From: RGUW01 sp040399325 | Lineage (GTDB): Bacteria; Cyanobacteriota; Cyanobacteriia; PCC-6307; Cyanobiaceae | Assembly (NCBI GenBank): GCA_040399325.1 | Contig: JBBASJ010000047.1 | Span: forward strand, 1 to 16,428 | DNA length: 16,428 nucleotides | Direction: 5' to 3' | Shown here: in pieces, positions 6,908 through 13,648 of the stretch | How the letters are laid out: the number at the start of each line of letters is the position of its first letter | Position numbering within the stretch: the stretch's first letter is position 1 | The notes under the pieces: generated by a model | The model's database searches: none | Told to the model about the DNA's origin: nothing | Seen by the model: only the letters and a program-made list of their open reading frames with translations | Program-made: the position numbers and the translations under genes

Positions 6908-7272
6908 GCTCGGCGTTGAAGCTCTACAGCTACCGGGCCTGCAGCACCTGCCGCAAGGCTCTGGCCTGGTTGAACGCCCAGGGCCTTGAGGCTGAGGTGA
7001 TCGACATCACAGCCCAGCCGCCAACGCTCGCGGAGCTCAAGCTGGCCCTGACGCAGTTGGGTCGCAAGCGCTTGCTCAATACCAGCGGTCAGAGCTATCG
7101 GGCCCTGGGTGCGGCAGCCGTTGCAGCCATGGATGACAACCAGCTTCTGGCTGCCCTGGCTGCCGATGGCCGCCTGATCAAGCGTCCGGTGCTGATCGCC
7201 ATCGACACCAGGGGTGAAGAGCGGCTGATCACCGGTTTCAAGCCCCAGGAGTGGCAGGATCTTCTGGGCTGA
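6904..7272 (+). CDS. ArsC/Spx-family thioredoxin-fold protein with CxxC
   Basis: The 122-residue product contains YSYRACSTCRKALAWL at the N-terminus, with a Cys13-x-x-Cys16 pair, and the family's RPVL motif at 94-97 (LIKRPVLIAIDTRG). This is the ArsC/YffB/Spx family: members reduce arsenate or, in Firmicutes, bind RNA polymerase as redox regulators. The CxxC resembles Spx/MgsR more than classical ArsC, which has a single catalytic cysteine there. The likely start is TTG 6904, sharing TTGA with the ferredoxin stop. TTG 6916 (giving MKLYSYRAC) is equally possible. It forms a two-gene unit with the ferredoxin. Its last 35 bases overlap, tail to tail, the 3' end of the membrane protein gene on the other strand. 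Arsenate reduction is not demonstrated by sequence. Confidence 0.88.
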   Translation: MSSALKLYSYRACSTCRKALAWLNAQGLEAEVIDITAQPPTLAELKLALTQLGRKRLLNTSGQSYRALGAAAVAAMDDNQLLAALAADGRLIKRPVLIAIDTRGEERLITGFKPQEWQDLLG

Positions 7273-8782
7273 GCCCGGTGTTGCGGGCCATCAGCAGGTC
7301 CAGTTCTTCGATCAACGAGGCCACACCCGAGCGGCTGATCTGGTTGAGGTAGGTGCCCTTCAGATTCTCGAGCAGGGCGCTCAGCAGCTCCTGGGTCTGG
7401 CTGAGCACGGGTCCGTTGTCGAGGGCGGCAGCCAATTCGTCCCAGAACCGGTCGATGGTGCGCTGCAACAGCTCCAGCTGGGCGGTGTCGGTGCGGCCGA
7501 GTTGGTTGCCGGTGCTGCGTGACAGCTCCAGCAGGTTGCGGGTCATGCTGCTGGCCAGTTGCCGGCTCAACCCCGATTCCAGCTGCAGCAGCGGTTGCAG
7601 CTGACGCAGGGGAGGTGGCACCATCGCTCCCTCGAGGCTCTGCCTGAGGCTGTAGGCCAGCAGTCCCTGCAGTTCAGGGGCCAGCCGTGGAGCCACCTGG
7701 CTCAACAGCAGTGGGGCCCAGATGCGCAGCAGGGCCACCAGTTCCTGATCCTGGCCGCTGCTGACGCTCTGGTGGCTGCGTAGGGCCCGGATGCGGCGTG
7801 GCCAGTCGCGCGAGCGCAGCAGCGACTGGGTGCCATCGAGCAGCTGCAGGGCCAGCACCTCAAACAGCTCGAGCGCCAGCAGCGCCACCACGGCTCGGCT
7901 GATCACCGCGCGCAGCGGTTCGATGTTGATCAGCTTGCTGGTCTGCAGACGCTCGACGGTGGGCAGCAGCCGCAGCCAACGCCAGAACGGCAAGAGCAAC
8001 GGCAGGTCGATCCAGCGGCGCAGGAATGCATCGCGCCAGCTCAGGCCCGGGATTCGCCGCCGCAGGCGAATCACCCGCAGCAGGATGTCGAGCGCGAACA
8101 CGCTCTGGAACAGCAGCAGATCGATGCGCCACACATGGTCGGTGGGGCGGCCGTTCTCGTCGATCGAGCGCCAGTAGTTGGTGGCCACCAGCGGCAGGAT
8201 CTGCTGTCTCCAGAACCGTTGCTCCTGGTCCCAGCCCCGCTGGCGCAGCCAGGGTTCACTCAGAAGCCGGGCCGCAGCCGCTTTGGATGAATCACGATCG
8301 GCCCTCTCCCTGAGCCGGTTCTTGATCTTCTCGAGGGTGCCTGCCGCGTTCGAGGCCAGAAAGGGGTTGCTCTCGACCATGGCGATGGTGAGCTCGGCCT
8401 GGCGTGCCAGCAGCTGCCGCTGCCTGGGGTCCAGGGGGCCTTGTCGGGGCTCGGCCATCGCCCGTTCGAGCGCCTCGAACTGCCTCAGATAGGCCTGGGT
8501 CTCGCGGTGGGGCTCGATCCCCTTGATCGGATCGATCCAAGGTGTCACATCGGGCATGAAGCCCAGAGCGATCACCACTGGGGTGCCCGGCAGCGGGTAC
8601 AGGTTGCGCTGCAGCCAGAAGCTGCGCAGCGGCACGTAGCTCAGATCAAACGCCACCCAGAGCAGGTTGATCCCGGCCCAGACCGCCACGAATCGGTCCC
8701 AGGCGCGGGCCAGGCCGTGGCGCGGGGTGGGGCGAAACCCATGCCAACGCGGTCGGGCCATGGCGGCAAAGGGGCGATGCAT
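7238..8782 (-). CDS. Large membrane protein of unknown function with a voltage-sensor-like segment
   Basis: I do not recognise a named family. The frame is open back to GTG 8809 (523 residues). I choose ATG 8782 (MHRPFAAMARPRW, 514 residues); ATG 8761 is another option. In the 523 numbering, a first membrane helix lies at about 39-60 (RFVAVWAGINLLWVAFDLSY). A long soluble helical region follows (100-210). A second hydrophobic stretch is at 226-247 (VWRIDLLLFQSVFALDILLR), then basic RLRRRIPG. WIDLPLLLPFWRWLRLLPTV (266-285) resembles S3-S4 of ion-channel voltage sensors. A third helix is at 301-325. The remaining 200 residues are predicted helical and soluble, rich in Leu, Gln and Arg. No pore loop is visible. 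It is divergent from lepB, with 41 bases between starts, and overlaps the CxxC gene tail to tail. Confidence 0.85.
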   Translation of the reverse strand: MHRPFAAMARPRWHGFRPTPRHGLARAWDRFVAVWAGINLLWVAFDLSYVPLRSFWLQRNLYPLPGTPVVIALGFMPDVTPWIDPIKGIEPHRETQAYLRQFEALERAMAEPRQGPLDPRQRQLLARQAELTIAMVESNPFLASNAAGTLEKIKNRLRERADRDSSKAAAARLLSEPWLRQRGWDQEQRFWRQQILPLVATNYWRSIDENGRPTDHVWRIDLLLFQSVFALDILLRVIRLRRRIPGLSWRDAFLRRWIDLPLLLPFWRWLRLLPTVERLQTSKLINIEPLRAVISRAVVALLALELFEVLALQLLDGTQSLLRSRDWPRRIRALRSHQSVSSGQDQELVALLRIWAPLLLSQVAPRLAPELQGLLAYSLRQSLEGAMVPPPLRQLQPLLQLESGLSRQLASSMTRNLLELSRSTGNQLGRTDTAQLELLQRTIDRFWDELAAALDNGPVLSQTQELLSALLENLKGTYLNQISRSGVASLIEELDLLMARNTGLSPEDPATPGA

Positions 8783-8823
8783 GCCTAATCTGCCGTCTTC
8801 CTCTCCCACAAGCGGCCCTTTCT

Positions 8824-9519
8824 TTGGCTGATCTCAGCGGCGACCCACCTCCACCAGCTGGCGGCTCTGCCGGTGCGGAGGCCAACGAGAGCGTCTGGCC
8901 CTTTTGGCGCACCGTGGTGATCACCCTGGCGGTGGCCCTGGGCATCCGGCACCTTCTGGTCGAGGCGCGTTACATCCCCTCGGGTTCGATGCTGCCGGGA
9001 CTGCAGATCCAGGATCGCTTGCTGGTCGAAAAGCTCAGCTACCGGACGCGGTTGCCGCGCCGTGGCGAGATTGTGGTCTTCCACTCCCCCCATGCCTTTG
9101 ATCCGGTGCTGTCGGGAGGGCGCAGGGTCAGTGCACTCGACTGTCTGACGAGCAACGTTCCGCTGCTCAACAAGGTTCCTGGACTCAGCAACCCTGCCTG
9201 TGACGCCTTCATCAAGCGCGTGGTCGCCCTGCCCGGCGAACGCATCAGCGTGGATCCCACAGGTCGGGTGACCATCAATGGCCAACCCCTGCGGGAGCCC
9301 TACGTCACCCGTTACTGCCCCTATGACGGCAGCAGCCTCAGCGGCTGCAAGACCCTTGATGTTGTGGTGCCCGCCGCCCATGTGGTGGTGCTGGGCGATA
9401 ACCGTTCCAACAGCTGGGATGCCCGCTTCTGGCCCGGTGGTCCGTTGCTGCCCGACGAGCAGATTCTGGGACGGGCCTTCTGGCGCCTGTTTCCGTTTGA
9501 TCGCGCCGGTCAGCTCTGA
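8824..9519 (+). CDS. lepB: Signal peptidase I
   Basis: The 231-residue protein has a short Pro/Gly-rich cytoplasmic N-terminus, one membrane anchor (TVVITLAVALGIRHLLVEA, 30-48) and the S26 peptidase catalytic domain outside the membrane. Box B YIPSGSMLPGLQ carries the nucleophile Ser55. Box D FIKRVVALPGE (129-139) carries the general base Lys131. Box E is GDNRSNSWDAR (191-201). It cleaves signal peptides from exported proteins at the plasma and/or thylakoid membrane. The start is TTG 8824; no ATG or GTG lies in frame upstream within reach, and the first internal Met is Met56 in the active site. Four cysteines (107, 126, 165, 175) sit in the external domain. It ends 18 bases before the convergent dihydroorotase-like gene. 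Confidence 0.95.
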   Translation: MADLSGDPPPPAGGSAGAEANESVWPFWRTVVITLAVALGIRHLLVEARYIPSGSMLPGLQIQDRLLVEKLSYRTRLPRRGEIVVFHSPHAFDPVLSGGRRVSALDCLTSNVPLLNKVPGLSNPACDAFIKRVVALPGERISVDPTGRVTINGQPLREPYVTRYCPYDGSSLSGCKTLDVVVPAAHVVVLGDNRSNSWDARFWPGGPLLPDEQILGRAFWRLFPFDRAGQL

Positions 9520-9537
9520 GCCGAATCGCCCTGTCGG

Positions 9538-10818
9538 TCAGTCGAGTTGCCAGTCGCTGGGCGCCAGCGTTCCGCAGGCCCGCACCCTGCCGCAGATCGT
9601 GCTGCCGTCGTTCAGGGGTTGATTGGCCGCCAGCGAACCCCCGCGCTGCCGGTCCCAGCACCACTGCGCCTCAGGGTCAAACAGCAGCCACTGCCGGCTG
9701 CCGCTCCTGAGCTGTTCAGGCTCCTGGCCCAGCAGGCTGCACGGCCCCCAGCAGAGGGCTTGCCAGAGTTGCTGCAGGGACCAGCCCTGCTCCACCACCA
9801 GGGCCTGCCAGAGCAGGGGCAGGGCGATGCCGTGGCCAGCCAGCCCGGCACGACGTTGGTCGATCGGCAGCAGTTGTTCTTCGGCATCGAGCGCCTGGTG
9901 GTGCACGGCCACTGCCGTGATCACTCGGTCGGCGAGGCCCTGCACCAGGGCCTGACGATCGCCGGGCCCACCCAGGGGCGGCTCGAGCCGCCAGCCCCCG
10001 GCCGTGGGATGCAGCCGGCCGCTGTCATTGACGAGTTGCCACCAGTGCACGGTGGCCTGGGGCCTGACCGCACTGCCGCGCAACGCAGCGACCGCCTCGG
10101 CTGTGGAGAGGTTCATGGCCACCAGCCGTCGCTGCGGGTGGGCCTGTTGCAGCTGCAGCACGGTGGCAAGGGGCAGCGTCTCACTGCAGCTCGGATCAGG
10201 TGGCCAGCCGCCCCGCAGGGCCTCGACCCGTTGGCGCACCAGGCCGCCTGCGGCAAGGCTGCGGCAGCGGGGGGCCAGCAGCAGCGGATGATCCCCGAGT
10301 TCGCCCAGCTGCAGGCTGCGCTCCAGCAGCACCGATGTGGGCAGCACAGCAGCCGAGGCCAGGCCGATGGCACCGGCCGCCAGCAGCTCGCTGTGGGGCG
10401 ACAGGTCCTGGCCCCCTGTGCCCCGATCCAGGCTTCCCCAGAGGTGCACCCGGGGTGCCAGCGCCGGGCTGGGCAGCTGCAGGCGATCGGGATGGTCCCG
10501 GGGTGGATCGCCCCAGGGCAGCAGGGCCACCTGGCCGTAGCCCCCCTGGGCCGCCGCCCGCACCAGGCTGGTGAGGGTTTCGGCCCGTCCCAGCAGGGGG
10601 TTCTCCAGCACGCTGTGGGGGTCCACCAGGCTTGGGCCCAGCACCCAGCCGCCGGTCTGGATGGGGCTCAGTCCCAGGCTTTGTGCCTGATCGGCGGCGT
10701 CCTGATCAAGGCCCAGCAGCACCCCATCGCGTCCCAGCAGCGCCTCGGCGTGGGCGATGGTCTGATCGGGACCCCGCACCACGGTGAGGTTCTGAAGCCA
10801 GAGCGGCGCTTGGGGCAT
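9538..10818 (-). CDS. Dihydroorotase-like amidohydrolase homologue lacking catalytic residues
   Basis: The 426-residue product follows the type I dihydroorotase/PyrC-like layout from end to end, but the functional residues are replaced. The metal site DxHxHxRxPG reads DPHSVLENP (66-74), keeping one His but losing the second His and the substrate Arg. The segment that should be VHAED reads LLAPRCRSLAAGG (180-192). The HxSTxxxV block reads VAMNLSTAEAV (233-243) with the His lost. The DHAPH motif reads AVHHQALDAEEQ (304-315) with the catalytic Asp lost. GLAGHGIALPLLW (326-338) preserves the conserved GxxGxExALPLL-like element. By analogy with the inactive PyrC' of Pseudomonas, it could be a structural partner of aspartate transcarbamoylase (inference). 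It starts at ATG 10818, 39 bases after the phosphatase stop, as the second gene of a leftward pair. Confidence 0.85.
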   Translation of the reverse strand: MPQAPLWLQNLTVVRGPDQTIAHAEALLGRDGVLLGLDQDAADQAQSLGLSPIQTGGWVLGPSLVDPHSVLENPLLGRAETLTSLVRAAAQGGYGQVALLPWGDPPRDHPDRLQLPSPALAPRVHLWGSLDRGTGGQDLSPHSELLAAGAIGLASAAVLPTSVLLERSLQLGELGDHPLLLAPRCRSLAAGGLVRQRVEALRGGWPPDPSCSETLPLATVLQLQQAHPQRRLVAMNLSTAEAVAALRGSAVRPQATVHWWQLVNDSGRLHPTAGGWRLEPPLGGPGDRQALVQGLADRVITAVAVHHQALDAEEQLLPIDQRRAGLAGHGIALPLLWQALVVEQGWSLQQLWQALCWGPCSLLGQEPEQLRSGSRQWLLFDPEAQWCWDRQRGGSLAANQPLNDGSTICGRVRACGTLAPSDWQLD

Positions 10819-10857
10819 TGGCTGCGGGTCGGCTGCGGATCGCCGGTCGCCTCGGGC

Positions 10858-12189
10858 TCAGAGAGCTCCTGCGGCAGTGCGATCAAGTACTCCTCCAAGA
10901 TGATGGGTGAGATTCATGGCCGTCACCACCGGATCGCCGGATGCTCCCGAGGGATAGTCGATCACGGTGATGCCGCCATTGCCCTGCTTGATGGCCCAGA
11001 TGTCTCCGGGGGCCAACCCCAGCAGGGCGCAGAGGATGGTCTTGTTGACCGCGTCGTGGGCCACCACCAGCGCCGTTTCGTCGCAGCGCAGCCCGGCGAC
11101 GATGGTTTGCCAGCAGGCAAGCGAACGGTCCCAGACCTGCTGCAGCGTCTCGCCTTCGGGCATCTCAACGGTTTCTGGTCTGACCTTCCAGTCGGCCAAC
11201 AGCAGGGGCCAGCTTGCGGCGATCTCCGCTTCGAGCTGACCCTCCCAGAGGCCATGGCCGATTTCGACCAATCCGCGGGTGCTGGTGAGGGGTACGCCTG
11301 GATGACAGCGCAGGATCGCTTCGGCCGTCTGACGCGGACGGGCCATCGCACTGGTGTAGGCCCGGTCCAGGTGCACATCGGCCAGACCCTGGGCTGCAGC
11401 CTCGGCCTGGGCCTGCCCGTTGGCATTGAGTGGAATGTCGATCTGACCCTGAAAGCGGCCCTGCCGGTTCCAGTCGGTTTCGCCGTGGCGCACCAGCACC
11501 AGCCGTTGGCCTGGGCCCTTGGCCGGCAGCGACCCACCCAGATGTCCGCAGCCGTTGAGTGACTCCACCTGCACGCTGCCGTCGGCTGCGAGGTTGAACA
11601 CCGAAATCGACGCGTTGTCGATGCGCAGCCTGCGGAAGTGGCTGGCAGGCAGACCCAGCAGCTGCAGCACCAGCGCTCGCAAAATGGCGTTGTGCCCCAC
11701 CAGCAGCACGGTGCGGGGGGGCGCGTCGGGTGCTGAATCCTGCAGCTCCTCGAGCAGGCGTTGGCGCAATGTGCCGGCCTGCAGCATGAGCTCGGCCAGA
11801 GGGTTGTAGCGGCTGCCGTCAGCGCGGCTGAGCACCAGATCCTGCGGTGCAGAGCGCCAGCCCTGCTCTTCGCTGGGAAAGCGCTCCTTGACCTCCTGCC
11901 GCAGCAGCCCGCTCCAGGGTTCCAGGTCGATTTCCAGCAGCAGGGAGTCGTCGGTGGCGATCAACCCCTGGCCCTGGGTTTCAAGCAGGGCGCTGGCCGT
12001 GTCGCGGGCGCGCCGCAGGGGCGAGGTGAGGGCGGCGTCGATCGTCAGATCCTTGAGTGCCGCTCCGGTGGCGCGCGCCTGCCTGAAGCCTTCTTCGGTC
12101 AGGCAGGACAGGTCGTCGCGACCCTGAATCCGCTGCTCGGTGTTGAAGCTGCTGAGCCCGTGGCGAACCAACACAAGCCGTAGCGACAC
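10858..12189 (-). CDS. Tandem histidine phosphatase (phosphoglycerate-mutase-like), two domains
   Basis: The true start is GTG 12189 (MSLRLVLVRHGLSSFN), giving 443 residues. The frame is open further upstream only as an antisense shadow of the divergent protease gene. It holds two complete histidine phosphatase domains. Domain 1 has R9-H10-G11, SPLRRARDTA (56-65), Glu86 in LEIDLEPWSG and the second His166 in LLVGHNAILRAL. Domain 2 has R234-H235-G236 in RHGETDWN, Glu309 in EIGHGLWEG and His378 in LVVAHDAVNKTI. Both catalytic sets look intact, so both may be active through a phospho-histidine intermediate. Proteins of this type in cyanobacteria are called phosphoglycerate mutase, alpha-ribazole phosphatase or metal-independent phosphoserine phosphatase. 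The substrate cannot be decided here. It is probably co-transcribed with the dihydroorotase-like gene downstream. Confidence 0.92.
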   Translation of the reverse strand: MSLRLVLVRHGLSSFNTEQRIQGRDDLSCLTEEGFRQARATGAALKDLTIDAALTSPLRRARDTASALLETQGQGLIATDDSLLLEIDLEPWSGLLRQEVKERFPSEEQGWRSAPQDLVLSRADGSRYNPLAELMLQAGTLRQRLLEELQDSAPDAPPRTVLLVGHNAILRALVLQLLGLPASHFRRLRIDNASISVFNLAADGSVQVESLNGCGHLGGSLPAKGPGQRLVLVRHGETDWNRQGRFQGQIDIPLNANGQAQAEAAAQGLADVHLDRAYTSAMARPRQTAEAILRCHPGVPLTSTRGLVEIGHGLWEGQLEAEIAASWPLLLADWKVRPETVEMPEGETLQQVWDRSLACWQTIVAGLRCDETALVVAHDAVNKTILCALLGLAPGDIWAIKQGNGGITVIDYPSGASGDPVVTAMNLTHHLGGVLDRTAAGAL

Positions 12190-12285
12190 AGTCAGGCAGC
12201 TGCTGGCGCAACACTGTATGAGAGCGGGTTGGATGGCACCGCGTCGCTGGCCCCGGCCCCCGTTGCGGCAGTGGAGAATCGCACG
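12190..12285. promoter_or_regulatory. Divergent intergenic region, histidine phosphatase / CPBP protease
   Basis: The 96 bases between the two starts should contain both promoters. TGTATGAG around 12215-12222 is the only AT-rich spot and could be a -10 element for the rightward protease; its complement CTCATACA could serve the leftward phosphatase. GGAG at 12273-12276, nine bases before ATG 12286, is a good ribosome binding site. This decides the protease start over the in-frame GTG 12271 and TTG 12229. Confidence 0.3.
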
Positions 12286-13602
12286 ATGGGAACCCAACCG
12301 GCCGACACCTGGCGCAGCCCCAAGGGGCTGCTGGCCCTGATCAGCCTGCTGCTGTGCGGCCTGCTCTGGCTCAACGGACTGGCCGGCAGCCTGGCGCGAC
12401 CGTCGGTCGGCGATGCGCTCGAGCTCAGGCAACTGGAGCTGGCCGCGCTGGCCGAGCCCGCCCTGCCCGAACCCTGGCGCGCACCTTTGCTGGGCAGTGA
12501 TCCGCTCGGCCAGCTCAGGCAGCAGCTCGCCGCGGCGGGCGCTGCGGCCGAGACCCCATTGCCCGACTCGCAGCTCACCACCTGGGGGCTGCTCGAACAG
12601 CTCCTGGGCCGTCCGCAGCAGGCCAGGCAGATCCTGGCGGGCCTCCCCAACGGCGTGCTGCCACCGGGGCAGCAGCTCTCGCCACTGCAGCAGCGGCTGC
12701 AGTGCGAACTCACCGGTCGCTCCAGGTCTCAGTGCTCACAACCGGTGGTGGCCGGAGCGGCCCTGCGGCGCCTGCTGCTGGTCACCCTGGCACCCGCTGT
12801 GCTGATGTTGCTCGGCGTGTTGCTGCTGCTGCGTCAGCTGTGGCTCTGGCGGCAGGGACGGCTGGTCCCGGTGGCTCCCCTGCAGGGACCGCAGCTGTCG
12901 CTGATCGAGGTGGCTCTGGTGGTGGCCGGCGGCTTCGTGGTGCTCGGTGAGCTGGTGGCACCGTTGCTGCTGGGCCCACTGCTCAGCCGAGCGCTGGCCC
13001 CTCTGGCTGCTGACCCCCCTCTGCAACAGGCGTTGTCGGTGCTGCTGCTCTACGCAACCCTGATGCTGGGCCCCTTGCTGATCCTGATTGCCTTTCTGCG
13101 CCAGCGGGGGCCGGCCCCCCGCGGTGGTTGGCTGCAATGGAACTGGCTGCCCCTGCGTCACACCATTCCCTGGGCTGTGGCCCAGTTGTTGATGGTGCTG
13201 CCGTTGGTGGCGCTCACCGGCTGGGTGCTCCAGCACCTGTGGCCCAATCCGTCTGGGAGCAATCCTCTGCTGGACATGGTGCTCACCAACGCCAATCCAC
13301 TGGCTCTGGCGCTGCTGGCCTCCACCGCGCTGGTTCTGGCGCCCTTGTTTGAGGAAACCCTGTTCAGGGGCGTGCTGCTGCCGGTGCTGGCCCGTCACTG
13401 GGGGCAGGGTTCGGCGGTGCTGGCAAGCGCAGCGTTCTTTGCCCTGGCCCACCTCAGTCTGGGTGAACTGGCTCCACTGTTCGTGCTGGGGCTCGGTCTG
13501 GGTTGGTTAAGGCTGCAGAGCGGTCGGCTTGGTGCCAGCGCCCTGCTGCACAGTCTCTGGAACGGCATCACCTTCGCCAATCTGTTGCTTCTGGCCGGTT
13601 GA
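12286..13602 (+). CDS. CPBP-family intramembrane metalloprotease
   Basis: The product is 438 residues from ATG 12286, preceded by GGAG. All three motifs of the CPBP (Abi/Rce1-like) family are in the C-terminal membrane part: EETLFR (356-361), FALAH with His389, and HSLWN with His422 and Asn426. The Glu and His residues would coordinate the catalytic zinc within the membrane. An N-terminal membrane helix (about 14-36) precedes a soluble region of some 120 residues outside the membrane (37-160), then about seven further helices (163-184, 205-232, 247-271, 293-318, 337-355, 375-400, 397-415 or so). Two cysteines (140 and 150) lie close together at the end of the soluble region. Family members process prenylated proteins or bacteriocins or act in membrane proteolysis. 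The substrate here is unknown. Confidence 0.9.
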   Translation: MGTQPADTWRSPKGLLALISLLLCGLLWLNGLAGSLARPSVGDALELRQLELAALAEPALPEPWRAPLLGSDPLGQLRQQLAAAGAAAETPLPDSQLTTWGLLEQLLGRPQQARQILAGLPNGVLPPGQQLSPLQQRLQCELTGRSRSQCSQPVVAGAALRRLLLVTLAPAVLMLLGVLLLLRQLWLWRQGRLVPVAPLQGPQLSLIEVALVVAGGFVVLGELVAPLLLGPLLSRALAPLAADPPLQQALSVLLLYATLMLGPLLILIAFLRQRGPAPRGGWLQWNWLPLRHTIPWAVAQLLMVLPLVALTGWVLQHLWPNPSGSNPLLDMVLTNANPLALALLASTALVLAPLFEETLFRGVLLPVLARHWGQGSAVLASAAFFALAHLSLGELAPLFVLGLGLGWLRLQSGRLGASALLHSLWNGITFANLLLLAG

Positions 13603-13614
13603 ACCCTTGCCGAG

Positions 13615-13628
13615 CACCACAGGTGGTG
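13615..13628 (+). repeat. Short inverted repeat between the protease and the FtsL-like gene
   Basis: CACCAC-AG-GTGGTG is a perfect 14-base palindrome 12 bases after the protease stop codon and 20 bases before the next ATG. No T-tract follows. It could be a weak terminator, an operator or chance. It is soon followed by TGCGC-A-GCGCA. Confidence 0.25.
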
Positions 13629-13648
13629 GTTCACTTGCGCAGCGCACA

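Noticed and set aside
6904..7272. Firm call as arsenate reductase
   Set aside because: The family includes Spx-type regulators, and the CxxC here is closer to those. No arsenic operon genes are nearby.
9547..11562. A 671-codon open frame on the plus strand
   Set aside because: It lies antisense to the dihydroorotase-like and histidine phosphatase genes. Its product is low-complexity Gln/Gly/Ala/His-rich with no domain pattern, as expected of a shadow frame in GC-rich DNA.
12190..12432. Upstream extension of the histidine phosphatase frame to 12432
   Set aside because: The extra 81 residues are antisense to the divergent protease gene and show no domain. The RHG domain begins normally at GTG 12189.
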